DNA of 44,696 nucleotides from assembly GCF_001074825.1 (NCBI RefSeq), contig NZ_JUPG01000107.1, positions 1 to 44,696 on the forward strand, given 5' to 3'. The position numbers and the translations under genes were made by a program. A model generated the notes under the pieces. The model was given only the letters and a program-made list of their open reading frames with translations. It made no database searches and was not told where the DNA came from. Each line of letters opens with the position of its first letter. Within the stretch, counting starts at the first letter, position 1. Shown piece by piece: positions 1 to 8,750 of this stretch. Source of the DNA: Streptococcus pseudopneumoniae. GTDB taxonomy: Bacteria; Bacillota; Bacilli; Lactobacillales; Streptococcaceae.

Positions 1-139
1 GATATGGTTACTGACTTCGTCAGTTCTATCCACAACCTCAAAACAGTGTTTTGAGCTGACTTCATCAGTCTTATCTACAACCTCAAAACAGTGTTTTGAG
101 CAACCTGCGGCTAGCTTCCTAGTTTGCACTTTGAGTATA
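1..139 (+). repeat. BOX element, left part cut by window edge
   Basis: BOX repeat in the boxA-boxB-boxC direction, entered inside the element. Two boxB-type units are visible, each carrying a TGACTTCGTCAG-like arm and AAAACAGTGTTTTGAG palindromes. They are followed by boxC (AACCTGCGGCTAGCTTCC onward) ending at TTGAGTATA. BOX is typical of the S. pneumoniae/mitis group. BoxA lies outside the window. Confidence 0.9.
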
Positions 140-176
140 AAGAGGCTGAGTCAAAAGTTCTAAAAATAAGAAAAAT

Positions 177-213
177 GCATAGTATCAGGTGTTGAAAAAA
201 CTTGATACTATGC
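177..213. terminator. bidirectional terminator after pepQ
   Basis: Perfect 11-bp arms GCATAGTATCA and TGATACTATGC enclose a 15-nt loop. A T-run follows on the plus strand, and an A-run on the left gives a T-run on the minus strand. It closes pepQ, which is transcribed leftwards and stops at 245. Confidence 0.8.
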
Positions 214-244
214 TTTTTTATTGTGGGAAGATTTTCGAAGAATA

Positions 245-1327
245 TTAATCAAAATAAAGCAAGTCTTTGCTGGTGCTTGTAAAGAGGTCAAAACCATCTT
301 TGGTAACAACACCGCAGTCTTCGATACGGACACCGACTTTACCAGGAATATAGATACCTGGTTCAACAGAGAAGCACATGCCTTCTTCGATGACCATGTC
401 GTTTCCTTCCATGATAGATGGGAATTCGTGGACATCCATACCGATACCATGACCGAGACGGTGGTTGAAGTACTCGCCGTAACCAGCTTTTTCGATGACC
501 TCACGGGCAGCGCGATCCACTTCATGGGCAGTTACACCTGGCTTGATAAAGTCAAGAGCAGCTTGTTGGGCTTCAAGAGTCAAGTTGTAAATGTCTTTCT
601 TGAATTGGTCTGGCTTACCGACAGCGACTGTACGAGTCATATCTGACGCATAGCCGTTGACTAGAACACCAAGGTCAAAGAGGAGAAGAGCATTATTTTC
701 AACTTTGTTTGCTGCTGGAATGCCGTGTGGATTTGCAGCGTTATCGCCAGTCAAGACCATAGTATCAAAACTCATTTCATAACCTTCACGCTTCATAGCA
801 AAGTCGATTTGGGCGATGATATCTGTCTCAGTCTTATCAAGAGAAATATTGTCAAAGCCAACCTTAACAGCCTTGTCCGCATAGAGACCTGCAACCATCA
901 TTTTTTGTACTTCATCAGCTGATTTGATGAGGCGCATGCGTTGGATACGAGGAGTGAGGTTTTCAAACTCAGCAGTTTCAAAGACTGTTTTCAAGCCATG
1001 ATATTTGGTCAAGATGAGATTGTCAAACTCAACAGCGACACGTTTGAAGTCAAGCTGTGGAAGAGCATGTTTCATTTTTTGCCATGGATTTTCAGAATCC
1101 ACATAGCCCACAACTGGGAAGGAAACAGTGCTGCTTGCACGCTCAACCTCAAGGGCTGGGACAAAGAGGAGGGGTTCCTGATCTGCTAGGACAAAAAGGA
1201 ACATTTGGCGTTCATGGGGATCACTGTAAAAGCCAGTGAGGTAATTAATTGTGACGGGGTCAGATACGACAGCGACGTCTAGTTTTTCTGATTCAAGATA
1301 TGTTACGATTTGTTGTAATTTAGACAT
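245..1327 (-). CDS. pepQ: Xaa-Pro dipeptidase PepQ (M24 family)
   Basis: Cytoplasmic metallopeptidase that removes the N-terminal residue from X-Pro dipeptides, serving proline recovery from imported peptides. At 360 residues it has the usual PepQ length. The N-terminal creatinase-like domain covers about residues 1-125 and the pita-bread catalytic domain about 130-355. All five predicted metal ligands of the M24 family are visible: D218 (FDLG), D229 (SDMT), H293 (LGHG), E322 (VEPG) and E336 (RIED). The ATG at 1327 is preceded on the minus strand by an AAGAAGG ribosome site. It has its own terminator at the 3' end and is separated from gatD by a terminator, so it is probably monocistronic. 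No sign of damage. Family assignment is firm; the dipeptidase (PepQ) rather than aminopeptidase P reading rests on length and overall similarity. Confidence 0.93.
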   Translation of the reverse strand: MSKLQQIVTYLESEKLDVAVVSDPVTINYLTGFYSDPHERQMFLFVLADQEPLLFVPALEVERASSTVSFPVVGYVDSENPWQKMKHALPQLDFKRVAVEFDNLILTKYHGLKTVFETAEFENLTPRIQRMRLIKSADEVQKMMVAGLYADKAVKVGFDNISLDKTETDIIAQIDFAMKREGYEMSFDTMVLTGDNAANPHGIPAANKVENNALLLFDLGVLVNGYASDMTRTVAVGKPDQFKKDIYNLTLEAQQAALDFIKPGVTAHEVDRAAREVIEKAGYGEYFNHRLGHGIGMDVHEFPSIMEGNDMVIEEGMCFSVEPGIYIPGKVGVRIEDCGVVTKDGFDLFTSTSKDLLYFD

Positions 1328-1403
1328 ATGCTACCTTCTTTCTACCCCTCTATTTTGGCAAAAAATGAGAGAAAATGCAAGGGAGAAGGGTAAAAGAAAA
1401 GAC

Positions 1404-1436
1404 AAAAAGAACTCCGACAAGATAGTGGAGTTCTTT
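1404..1436 (-). terminator. terminator of murT-gatD
   Basis: On the minus strand AAGAACTCC pairs with GGAGTTCTT across an 11-nt loop, followed by TTTTTG. It lies about 20 bp past the gatD stop and separates the pair from pepQ. Confidence 0.8.
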
Positions 1437-1454
1437 GATATAGTTTTACTTTGT

Positions 1455-2237
1455 TTAAGAAAAGTCAGCCTTGCTTTTGACGTCGCTGTATTCTTCAGCG
1501 ATTTCTTGGCTGAGAATGTCCTCATAGGCAGGGAGTTGGATGTCCTGACCATATTTCTTCTTGAGAGCAGTAGTGACTAGGCGATAAGCTAGATTGGCAT
1601 TACGAGAGAGGATAGGCCCATGGAAGTAGGAACCAAAGACATTCTTATAATGAACCCCTTCGCCGACCTTTTCTTCGTTATTTCCATTTCCATAGACAAC
1701 CTGTCCTAGTGGTTTTTGGTCATCAGAGAGGAAGGTACGTCCTTGGTGGTTTTCAAAGCCATAGTAGGTTTCATCGAAATCTTCATTATGAATCTTGATG
1801 TCACCGATAAAGCGGTTATTGGTCTGGTTGAGGGTGTAGTGGCCCATGACACCGAGCCCTTCGATACGTTTACCTGAAGCTTCAATATAATATTGGCCCA
1901 ATAGTTGGAAACCACCACAGATAGCCAGAACTACACCGTCGTTTTGGATGTAGTTATCAATGCTCTCTTTTTTAGCAGGTAGGTCGTCTGCAATGATACT
2001 CTGTTCAAAGTCTTGACCACCGCCGAAAAAGGCGATATCATAGTGGTTTTCATCAAAGTCATCATGGAGAGAAACGATGTCAACGGTCACATGGGCTCCC
2101 AGCTTTTCAGCCACATACTTGAGCATGAGGATATTTCCATTGTCACCATAAGTATTCATGAGGTTTCCATAGAGGTGGGCAATGTTGAGTTGATAGTGGT
2201 AATTGCCAGCTTTTGAGGAAAGTGAAGTATAAACCAT
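1455..2237 (-). CDS. gatD: lipid II isoglutaminyl synthase, glutaminase subunit GatD
   Basis: Class I glutamine amidotransferase of the CobB/CobQ-like type. It releases ammonia from glutamine for MurT, and together they amidate the alpha-carboxylate of D-Glu in the lipid II stem peptide, giving D-isoglutamine. In pneumococci this step is essential and is needed for efficient cross-linking. At 260 residues it is close to S. aureus GatD. The nucleophile is C107 in the elbow AICGGFQ, and the conserved histidine is H206 in YFHGPIL. The ATG at 2237 shares one base with the murT stop (TAATG), and a strong AAGGAGA site lies inside the end of murT, so translation of the two subunits is coupled. A terminator follows. 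Confidence 0.93.
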   Translation of the reverse strand: MVYTSLSSKAGNYHYQLNIAHLYGNLMNTYGDNGNILMLKYVAEKLGAHVTVDIVSLHDDFDENHYDIAFFGGGQDFEQSIIADDLPAKKESIDNYIQNDGVVLAICGGFQLLGQYYIEASGKRIEGLGVMGHYTLNQTNNRFIGDIKIHNEDFDETYYGFENHQGRTFLSDDQKPLGQVVYGNGNNEEKVGEGVHYKNVFGSYFHGPILSRNANLAYRLVTTALKKKYGQDIQLPAYEDILSQEIAEEYSDVKSKADFS

Positions 2238-3580
2238 TAGTTCATCTCCTTTCTAACAATCTGACGACTAGCTAGCAGTTCGCGGAATTCCAGCATAGCA
2301 GTATAAGTTGCTAGGATATAGGCATGTTTGCAGTCTTGGTTCTCAATGGTCTTGAGAACTTGTTCCAGATTGCTTGTTTCAGTGATTTTCTCAGCTGGAT
2401 AGCCAGTCACTCGAAGGCGACGTGCAATTTCAGAATGACGAACACCGCCAGCGTTGATTTCAGGAATATCCATGTCAGTGATTTGTTCAAAATCAGCATC
2501 CCAGATCCAGCTTGTATCAATTCCGTCTGCATAGTTGGCATTAAGAAGAACAGATAGGCTAAATGGATAAGGCGCTAGTTTAATCATCTCGATAGCTTGG
2601 GTCGCACCGACTGGATTTTTAATCAAGACAAGGGTACATTCTTTATCACCGATATGGAAGGTTTCCTGACGTCCAAAGACAGCACGGCTCTTGTCAAATC
2701 CTTGCTTGATGAGTTGCGAATCTGCACCGAGGAAACGGGCGATGGCAACCGCAGCTAGGGCGTTGTAGATATTATAGAGACCACCGATTTGAATACCGTA
2801 TTCTTGTCCGTCAATGACAAAGCGAGAGCGATTGTTGGTTAACTCAACCAATTCTGTCAAGCCATAGTCGAGATCAGGACGTTTACATCCGCAGCCTTCA
2901 CAGATATAGGCACCCAAGTTTGCATAGGTATTGTGCTCGTATTTGAGGATGCTTTGACAGTCAGGGCAGAGAATCCCTTCGGTATTGTAGTGAGCTAGCT
3001 GGGCTGGGCCTTTCTCCAAGTCAAAACCAAAATACTGTACAGGATTTGGAATAGCTGGCTTGTAGAAAAGTGGACTGTCTCCATTAAGGAGAACAGTGGC
3101 AGTAGGCACCTTACGAATAGCATCCAAAATCATCTTGTAAGTTGTATAAATCTCACCATAGCGGTCCATCTGGTCACGGAAGATATTCGTGATGACAAAA
3201 AGGCTTGGCTGGATATAGTCACAGATACGAGATAGGCTGGCTTCATCGATTTCTAGGACGGCAATATTTTTCCCAGTTTTAGAAGATTTGGCTGTTAAGA
3301 AGGTTGTCGCAATTCCTGTGATCATGTTGGCACCGCTTGGGTTGGTCAGAACTTGACCATAAACCTCTTTTAAAATGCCGACAGTGAGGGCAGTTGTCAA
3401 GGTTTTTCCGTTGGTTCCAGTGACCACGACAATCTCGTAGTTCTTAGCTAGATTTTGTAAAATATCTTTATCAAATTGAAGGGCAAGTTTTCCTGGGAGC
3501 GTACTTCCACGGCCAAGATGGCTTAAAACGAAGTGGGAAGAACGCCCAGCTAGGAGGCCCAAAGTAGTTTTTAATTTCAT
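2237..3580 (-). CDS. murT: lipid II isoglutaminyl synthase, Mur ligase subunit MurT
   Basis: Mur ligase-family protein that activates the lipid II D-Glu carboxylate with ATP and receives ammonia from GatD at the inner face of the membrane. Of 447 residues, the P-loop GTNGKT is at 55-60, the central ligase domain follows, and a Cys4 zinc ribbon is formed by C205, C208, C227 and C230, an insertion typical of MurT and absent from MurC-F. The C-terminal MurT-type domain covers about 310-447 and carries the GatD contact region. The ATG at 3580 has no Shine-Dalgarno. Instead an extended -10 (TGATATAAT) ends six bases before it, so the mRNA may start at the initiation codon itself. It is transcribed with gatD. 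Confidence 0.93.
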   Translation of the reverse strand: MKLKTTLGLLAGRSSHFVLSHLGRGSTLPGKLALQFDKDILQNLAKNYEIVVVTGTNGKTLTTALTVGILKEVYGQVLTNPSGANMITGIATTFLTAKSSKTGKNIAVLEIDEASLSRICDYIQPSLFVITNIFRDQMDRYGEIYTTYKMILDAIRKVPTATVLLNGDSPLFYKPAIPNPVQYFGFDLEKGPAQLAHYNTEGILCPDCQSILKYEHNTYANLGAYICEGCGCKRPDLDYGLTELVELTNNRSRFVIDGQEYGIQIGGLYNIYNALAAVAIARFLGADSQLIKQGFDKSRAVFGRQETFHIGDKECTLVLIKNPVGATQAIEMIKLAPYPFSLSVLLNANYADGIDTSWIWDADFEQITDMDIPEINAGGVRHSEIARRLRVTGYPAEKITETSNLEQVLKTIENQDCKHAYILATYTAMLEFRELLASRQIVRKEMN

Positions 3581-3586
3581 GTTTCT

Positions 3587-3595
3587 ATTATATCA
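3587..3595 (-). promoter_or_regulatory. extended -10 promoter of murT-gatD
   Basis: On the minus strand TGATATAAT (TGn plus a perfect TATAAT) is followed by AGAAAC and then the murT ATG. No good -35 is visible 17 bp upstream, which is tolerated by extended -10 promoters. The expected start point is at or within a base of the A of the ATG. Confidence 0.6.
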
Positions 3596-3634
3596 TAAAA
3601 GAGGGAAAAGACAGATTTGAGATTCCGCAGAAGT

Positions 3635-3657
3635 AAAAACAGCCCAAAGAGGGCTGT
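3635..3657 (-). terminator. terminator of the oxidoreductase gene
   Basis: Minus-strand hairpin ACAGCCC / GGGCTGT with a 5-nt loop, followed by TTTTTAC. It lies 20 bp past the stop of the oxidoreductase and just upstream of the murT promoter region. Confidence 0.85.
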
Positions 3658-3678
3658 TCGATATGATTAGATCTCAAC

Positions 3679-4995
3679 TTAAATCGCAAACAAGTCATTC
3701 AAGTTCTCAGCCAAGGTTGGGTGAGTGAAGATTTGTTTTGTGAAGTAAGTGTAAGGAATCTTGTTGTCCATAGCAACAGTGATGATGTTGATGATTTCTT
3801 GAGAACCTTCTGAGAAGATGCTTGCTCCAAGAATTTCTTTTGTTTCAGTATTAACAACAGCTTTGAAAGCTCCGCGAAGGTCTCCGTTTACGTGACCACG
3901 AGGCATTGCTGCAACAGGAATTTCCTTAACGGCGTATGGAAGTTTCAAATCAGCTGCTTGGCTTTCAGTCAAACCGACTTGTGAAAGTGCAGGTGTGATG
4001 AACATAGTGTTTGGTACATTGAGACGGTCTTCAAGTGTGTAGCTGCCATCTCCAGCAAGGTAGCTGTAAACAACACGGAAGTCATCAAGTGAAATGTAAG
4101 TGAATTGAAGACCACCATTAACATCTCCAACCGCAAAGACACCAGGAACGTTTGTTTGACAATGTTTGTCTACTTTAATAGCACCACGTTCAGTTAGTTC
4201 AATATCTGTATTTTCAAGTTGAAGTGGTTCTACATTTGGTTTGCGTCCAGTTGAGTAGAGAAGGGCGTCGAAACGGTACGTTTTGTTTTCAGTTACGAGG
4301 AGCACTTGGTCACCATCGTTTTTGATTTCAGTAGTGCGGATATTTTGAAGTAATTCAATACCGTCTTCTTCCATATATTGCTTAGCAAGAGCTGCGATGG
4401 AAGGTTCTGCACGAGGTAGGAAAGTATCCAAGGCATCTAGAACTGTAACTTTGCTTCCAAGTTTATTGTAAAGACCAGCAAATTCAAGACCGATATTTCC
4501 GCCACCAAGGACACCAAGTTTTTCAGGCAATTTGTCCAAGTTTTGGATACCTGTTGAGTCAAAGACATTTTTGCTTGTAGCAAGTCCTGGAATTGGCAAG
4601 ACGTTTGAAACAGCACCAGTGTTGATGACGATAGTTTCAGCAGTCAATTCTTGTTTTTCATCACCAGCTTGGATTTCGATAACTTTATTTGAAAGGAAGT
4701 GAGCTTCCGCATCAAAGATATCCACGCCTGTACCTGCAACAGTAGCATAGTTTTTACCATTGAGGCGACCAGTGATAGTATTTTTGGTAGCAATTACTTC
4801 TTCAAAAGACAAGTCTTTCTCAGCAGCAACTAGCAAAGTCTTAGTTGGGATACAACCAATGTTGATACAAGTTCCACCATACATAGCTTTACTACGTTCA
4901 ACGAGGGCAACTTTTTTGCCAGCTGAAGCCAATTTACCAGCTAGTGTTTTACCAGCTTTACCAAATCCGATAACGATTAAATCATAAGTTAACAT
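3679..4995 (-). CDS. class I pyridine nucleotide-disulfide oxidoreductase (RclA/MerA-like)
   Basis: FAD- and NAD(P)H-dependent flavoprotein of 438 residues. The FAD-binding motif GFGKAG is at 10-15 and the redox-active disulfide C43-x4-C48 sits in GGTCINIGC. A second Rossmann fold for NAD(P)H contains GGGNIGLEFAGLY around residue 170-185. The FAD motif ending in FAVGDVNGG follows, then the dimerisation domain with the C-terminal THPTLAEN motif. The family includes lipoamide dehydrogenase, mercuric reductase and the reactive-chlorine protein RclA. No lipoyl domain and no 2-oxo acid dehydrogenase genes are nearby, so a stress-linked reductase is more likely than E3. The substrate cannot be told from the sequence. 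The ATG at 4995 has a strong AAAGGAGG site, and the gene is monocistronic, with its own terminator and a TGCTAGAAT promoter element. Confidence 0.85.
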   Translation of the reverse strand: MLTYDLIVIGFGKAGKTLAGKLASAGKKVALVERSKAMYGGTCINIGCIPTKTLLVAAEKDLSFEEVIATKNTITGRLNGKNYATVAGTGVDIFDAEAHFLSNKVIEIQAGDEKQELTAETIVINTGAVSNVLPIPGLATSKNVFDSTGIQNLDKLPEKLGVLGGGNIGLEFAGLYNKLGSKVTVLDALDTFLPRAEPSIAALAKQYMEEDGIELLQNIRTTEIKNDGDQVLLVTENKTYRFDALLYSTGRKPNVEPLQLENTDIELTERGAIKVDKHCQTNVPGVFAVGDVNGGLQFTYISLDDFRVVYSYLAGDGSYTLEDRLNVPNTMFITPALSQVGLTESQAADLKLPYAVKEIPVAAMPRGHVNGDLRGAFKAVVNTETKEILGASIFSEGSQEIINIITVAMDNKIPYTYFTKQIFTHPTLAENLNDLFAI

Positions 4996-5020
4996 TTAGA
5001 ATTCCTCCTTTTCGACTTTC

Positions 5021-5029
5021 ATTCTAGCA
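5021..5029 (-). promoter_or_regulatory. extended -10 for the oxidoreductase gene
   Basis: Minus-strand TGCTAGAAT, a TGn plus a 5/6 match to TATAAT, lies about 26 bp upstream of the start codon. Only a weak TTGTGC -35 candidate with a long spacer is visible. Confidence 0.45.
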
Positions 5030-5165
5030 CAAGAAAAAAACTTTTGCACAATTCTGCTACGCTTTTAAAAAGTTTACAAAATAGTAAAAATTTCAGCCTC
5101 ATTCTCTCAAAAAATCGTTTACATGACTTTATCGATGGATTAGGCTATCTTTTGCTCTGGTCTTG

Positions 5166-5174
5166 TGTTATACT
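5166..5174 (+). promoter_or_regulatory. extended -10 for cshA, long leader downstream
   Basis: TGTTATACT lies about 150 bp before the helicase start, predicting a leader of about 140 nt. The leader contains a GGTGG / CCACC hairpin with a CTTCGCA loop at 5289-5305, just ahead of the ribosome site. The 4996-5323 gap otherwise holds no gene that I can support. Confidence 0.45.
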
Positions 5175-5323
5175 AGATAGGTTGCAAAGAAAACAGTACT
5201 TTTCTTTTGTGGAAAAGAAGCAACACGATTTTGTATCCAGTATATGAAAATACGTCATAAAAAGAAAAGTATAAACTAAGCCTTATAGGGTGGCTTCGCA
5301 CCACCTTTAGAAAGAAGAATAAT

Positions 5324-6889
5324 GTGAAATTTAATGAATTAAACTTGTCTGCTGATTTGCTAGCAGAGATTGAAAAAGCTGGATTTGTAGAAGCCAGTCC
5401 GATCCAAGAACAAACTATTCCCTTGGCCCTTGAAGGTAAGGACGTTATCGGTCAAGCACAGACTGGTACAGGGAAAACTGCAGCCTTTGGCTTGCCAACC
5501 CTTGAAAAAATCCGTACAGAAGAAGGGACCATCCAAGCCTTGGTCATCGCTCCAACTCGTGAACTCGCTGTCCAAAGTCAAGAGGAATTGTTCCGCTTTG
5601 GTCGTAGTAAGGGAGTGAAAGTCCGCTCAGTATATGGTGGATCAAGCATTGAAAAACAAATTAAAGCTCTTAAATCTGGTGCCCATATCGTGGTGGGAAC
5701 ACCTGGTCGCCTCTTGGACTTGATTAAACGCAAGGCCTTGAAATTACAAGACATTGAAACCCTCATCCTTGACGAAGCGGATGAAATGCTTAACATGGGC
5801 TTCCTTGAAGACATCGAAGCCATCATCTCCCGTGTTCCCGAAAGCCGTCAAACTTTGCTTTTCTCAGCAACTATGCCAGATGCTATCAAACGTATCGGTG
5901 TTCAGTTTATGAAAGAACCTGAGCATGTCAAGATTGCTGCTAAGGAATTGACAACAGAATTAGTTGACCAATACTATATCCGTGTTAAAGAACAAGAAAA
6001 ATTTGATACCATGACTCGTCTCATGGATGTGGAACAACCTGAGCTTGCTATCGTATTTGGTCGTACCAAACGTCGCGTGGATGAATTGATTCGTGGTCTT
6101 AAAATCCGTGGTTTCCGTGCAGAAGGAATTCATGGCGATCTAGACCAAAACAAACGTCTTCGTGTTCTTCGTGACTTCAAAAACGGTAATCTAGACGTTT
6201 TGGTTGCGACAGACGTGGCAGCGCGTGGTTTGGATATTTCAGGTGTGACCCATGTCTATAACTACGATATTCCACAAGATCCTGAAAGTTATGTTCACCG
6301 TATCGGTCGTACAGGTCGTGCTGGTAAGTCAGGTCAATCGATTACCTTTGTTGCTCCAAACGAAATGGGCTACCTTCAAATTATTGAAAACTTGACGAAG
6401 AAACGCATGAAAGGCCTCAAACCTGCAAGTGCAGAAGAAGCCTTCCAAGCTAAAAAACAGGTGGCTCTCAAGAAAATCGAACGTGATTTTGCAGATGAGA
6501 CAATCCGTGGCAACTTTGAGAAATTTGGCAAGGATGCTCGTAAGTTGGCTGCCGAATTTACTCCAGAAGAATTGGCCATGTATATCTTGAGTCTGACTGT
6601 TCAAGATCCGGATAGCCTTCCAGAAGTGGAGATTGCACGTGAAAAACCACTGCCATTTAAACCATCAGGTAATGGCTTCGGTGGTAAAGCTAAGGGAGGC
6701 CGTCGTGGAGATGACCGTCGTGATCGCGAACGCCGTGGCAATGGTCGCCGTGATGATTTCAAAAAAGGAAGTCGTGGAAATGATCGTTATGATAAGGAAA
6801 AACGTTACCGTAAGGATAATAAAAAACCACGCACTACTTCAAGCGAAAAGAAAACAGGCTTTGTTATTCGTAACAAGGGCGATAAATAA
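5324..6889 (+). CDS. cshA: DEAD-box ATP-dependent RNA helicase CshA
   Basis: RNA helicase that remodels RNA in ribosome assembly and in the degradosome, and matters for growth in the cold. Of 521 residues, the Q motif around SPIQEQT (25-31) is followed by motif I AQTGTGKT (45-52), motif II DEAD (150-153), motif III SAT (181-183) and motif VI HRIGRTGRAG. The tail from about residue 440 is Arg/Gly/Lys-rich (GGRRGDDRRDRERRGNGRR type), as in CshA, and would bind RNA or partners. The start is GTG at 5324 within AATGTGAAA. The nearby ATG is out of frame and hits a stop at once, so GTG is the supported choice, with AAAGAAG upstream. The gene is monocistronic and ends in a clear terminator. Confidence 0.92.
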   Translation: MKFNELNLSADLLAEIEKAGFVEASPIQEQTIPLALEGKDVIGQAQTGTGKTAAFGLPTLEKIRTEEGTIQALVIAPTRELAVQSQEELFRFGRSKGVKVRSVYGGSSIEKQIKALKSGAHIVVGTPGRLLDLIKRKALKLQDIETLILDEADEMLNMGFLEDIEAIISRVPESRQTLLFSATMPDAIKRIGVQFMKEPEHVKIAAKELTTELVDQYYIRVKEQEKFDTMTRLMDVEQPELAIVFGRTKRRVDELIRGLKIRGFRAEGIHGDLDQNKRLRVLRDFKNGNLDVLVATDVAARGLDISGVTHVYNYDIPQDPESYVHRIGRTGRAGKSGQSITFVAPNEMGYLQIIENLTKKRMKGLKPASAEEAFQAKKQVALKKIERDFADETIRGNFEKFGKDARKLAAEFTPEELAMYILSLTVQDPDSLPEVEIAREKPLPFKPSGNGFGGKAKGGRRGDDRRDRERRGNGRRDDFKKGSRGNDRYDKEKRYRKDNKKPRTTSSEKKTGFVIRNKGDK

Positions 6890-6892
6890 GAA

Positions 6893-6920
6893 AAAGCGGT
6901 TCAAAATGAATCGCTTTTTT
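6893..6920 (+). terminator. terminator of cshA
   Basis: AAAGCGGTTCA pairs with TGAATCGCTTT (one G-T pair) around a 3-nt loop and is followed by a T-run. It starts 4 bp after the helicase stop. Confidence 0.88.
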
Positions 6921-7096
6921 ATATAAGGAGACCGAGGGTAAAAGAAGATGGTGATAGCAAAGGATAGGTGAAATGGAAAGGTATTATCCAGTCATCTTCT
7001 TATGATAATATAATATCAAAAACAAATTAGCTTGTCAATGATAAAAATCTATTTTTCTAAAATATTTCAGCTAGTCTAAATTGCAATTAAATAAGC

Positions 7097-7111
7097 AATT
7101 TTCAGATAATA
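7097..7111 (+). promoter_or_regulatory. candidate CodY box upstream of codY
   Basis: AATTTTCAGATAATA matches the published CodY consensus AATTTTCWGAAAATT at 13 of 15 positions. It lies directly upstream of the -35 hexamer of the codY promoter and suggests autoregulation. Confidence 0.6.
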
Positions 7112-7112
7112 A

Positions 7113-7141
7113 TTGAAAATTCAAGCTTTTTATGTTATAAT
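7113..7141 (+). promoter_or_regulatory. codY-pncA promoter
   Basis: TTGAAA (7113-7118), a 17-bp spacer, and TATAAT (7136-7141) preceded by TGT, giving an extended -10. The expected start is near 7148, with a leader of about 20 nt holding GAGGTG. Confidence 0.8.
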
Positions 7142-7167
7142 GGTAGCGATTAAATTCGAGGTGAAAA

Positions 7168-7956
7168 ATGGCACATTTATTAGAAAAAACTAGAAAAATT
7201 ACTTCTATCCTGAAGCGCTCGGAGGAGCAGTTGCAGGAAGAACTTCCTTACAATGCGATTACACGTCAGCTTGCTGATATTATTGATTGTAATGCTTGTA
7301 TTGTTAACAGCAAGGGGCGTCTCCTTGGCTATTTTATGCGTTATAAAACCAATACAGATCGCGTAGAGCAATTTTTCCAAACTAAAATTTTTCCGGATGA
7401 CTACATTCAAGGTGCGAACATGATCTATGATACAGAAGCCAATCTGACAGTGGATCATGATTTAAGTATTTTCCCTGTGGAAAGTCGTGCCGATTTTCCA
7501 GATGGCTTGACAACCATTGCACCGATTCATGTATCAGGAATTCGCTTGGGCTCTTTGATTATTTGGCGCAATGATAAGAAATTCGAAGATGAGGATTTGA
7601 TCCTTGTTGAGATTGCCAGTACCGTTGTTGGGATTCAGCTTCTTAACTTCCAACGAGAAGAAGATGAGAAAAATATCCGTCGCCGTACTGCCGTCACCAT
7701 GGCAGTCAACACTCTTTCTTATTCAGAACTCCGTGCTGTTTCAGCGATTTTAGGGGAATTAAATGGAAATGAAGGGCAGTTGACTGCGTCTGTGATTGCA
7801 GACCGTATCGGTATTACCCGTTCTGTGATTGTCAATGCTCTTCGTAAACTTGAGTCTGCGGGAATTATTGAAAGTCGCTCACTTGGAATGAAGGGAACCT
7901 ACCTTAAGGTCTTGATTTCAGATATTTTTGAAGAAGTGAAGAAAAGAGATTACTAA
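7168..7956 (+). CDS. codY: global nutritional repressor CodY
   Basis: GTP- and branched-chain-amino-acid-sensing transcription factor that represses amino acid uptake and biosynthesis in nutrient-rich conditions. In pneumococci it also influences iron uptake and adhesion genes. Its 262 residues match the family length. The GAF-type ligand-binding domain covers about 1-155, and the winged helix-turn-helix about 200-258 contains [25 protein letters not shown] helices. The ATG at 7168 follows GAGGTGAAAA. The gene overlaps pncA by one base (TAATG), so the two are co-translated. A CodY-like box adjoins its -35 element. No irregularity seen. Confidence 0.97.
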   Translation: MAHLLEKTRKITSILKRSEEQLQEELPYNAITRQLADIIDCNACIVNSKGRLLGYFMRYKTNTDRVEQFFQTKIFPDDYIQGANMIYDTEANLTVDHDLSIFPVESRADFPDGLTTIAPIHVSGIRLGSLIIWRNDKKFEDEDLILVEIASTVVGIQLLNFQREEDEKNIRRRTAVTMAVNTLSYSELRAVSAILGELNGNEGQLTASVIADRIGITRSVIVNALRKLESAGIIESRSLGMKGTYLKVLISDIFEEVKKRDY

Positions 7957-8531
7957 TGACTAAAGCTTTGATTTCGATTGATTATACAGAAGATTTTGTT
8001 GCCGATAGTGGTAAATTGACAGCAGGTGCTCCAGCTCAAGCTATTTCGGAAGCCATTAGCAAGGTGACTCGATTAGCTTTTGAACGAGGAGATTACATCT
8101 TCTTTACCATTGATGCTCATGAAGAAAACGATTGTTTCCATCCAGAAAGCAAGCTATTTCCTCCTCACAATTTGATTGGGACTAGTGGACGCAATTTATA
8201 CGGAGATTTGGGTACATTTTATCAAGAGCATGGTTCAGACAGTCGTGTCTTTTGGATGGATAAACGCCATTACTCTGCTTTTTCAGGGACTGACCTGGAT
8301 ATCCGTTTGAGAGAGCGTCGAATTTCTACAGTTATTTTAACTGGAGTCTTGACGGATATCTGTGTTCTGCATACAGCTATAGATGCCTATAATCTAGGAT
8401 ATGACATCGAGATTGTTCAACCAGCTGTTGCTTCTATCTGGCCTGAAAATCATCAATTTGCCCTAGGCCATTTCAAAAATACACTTGGAGCTAAGTTAGT
8501 AGATGAAAAGCTAAATGAACTTTCAGAGTAA
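7956..8531 (+). CDS. pncA: nicotinamidase / isochorismatase-family hydrolase PncA
   Basis: Cysteine hydrolase that deamidates nicotinamide to nicotinate for NAD salvage. Its 191 residues contain the catalytic triad D9 (ISIDY), K103 (WMDKRHYSAF) and C136 (VLTDICV), and metal-binding candidates D53, H55, H62 and H71, the pattern of PncA rather than of plain isochorismatases. The start overlaps the codY stop by one base, so expression follows CodY. The first terminator-like structure on this strand comes only after the tRNA gene, although the tRNA has its own promoter beginning 37 bp past the pncA stop. Confidence 0.9.
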   Translation: MTKALISIDYTEDFVADSGKLTAGAPAQAISEAISKVTRLAFERGDYIFFTIDAHEENDCFHPESKLFPPHNLIGTSGRNLYGDLGTFYQEHGSDSRVFWMDKRHYSAFSGTDLDIRLRERRISTVILTGVLTDICVLHTAIDAYNLGYDIEIVQPAVASIWPENHQFALGHFKNTLGAKLVDEKLNELSE

Positions 8532-8568
8532 TTTAGTTGATGAAATGAAAAAAATTTGAAAAAAAGTA

Positions 8569-8597
8569 TTGACAAGAGTCCTAAAAGTTGATATACT
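8569..8597 (+). promoter_or_regulatory. tRNA-Leu promoter
   Basis: Consensus TTGACA (8569-8574), a 17-bp spacer and TATACT (8592-8597). The start would be near 8604, about 9 nt before the mature tRNA 5' end. Confidence 0.85.
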
Positions 8598-8612
8598 AGT
8601 AAAGTAATCGAC

Positions 8613-8698
8613 GCGGGGATGGCGGAATTGGCAGACGCGCAGGACTAAGGATCCTGTGACCGCTTTAGGTCGTGAGGGTTCAAGTCCCTCTCTCCGCA
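8613..8698 (+). tRNA. tRNA-Leu (anticodon AAG)
   Basis: Class II tRNA with a long variable arm. The acceptor strands GCGGGGA and TCTCCGC pair with one G-T. The anticodon stem CAGGA / TCCTG encloses the loop CTAAGGA, giving anticodon AAG for CUU. The T arm GAGGG-TTCAAGT-CCCTC is canonical. Discriminator A follows and CCA is not encoded (ATA comes next). An A at wobble position 34 in a leucine tRNA is unusual in bacteria as a whole and implies inosine formation or CUU-only reading. Confidence 0.95.
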
Positions 8699-8750
8699 TA
8701 GGATAAGAGTTGGCTTAGGCTAGCTCTTTTGTTTTCATCTAATTCAAGTA

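Noticed and set aside
36..105. Short spaced repeats at the left edge considered as a CRISPR array
   Set aside because: The two repeats are boxB units of a BOX element, with no unique spacers between further copies and no cas genes.
221..646. 141-codon open frame antisense to pepQ
   Set aside because: Its content mirrors the codon structure of pepQ, which has full catalytic motifs; there is no ribosome site or homology-like feature.
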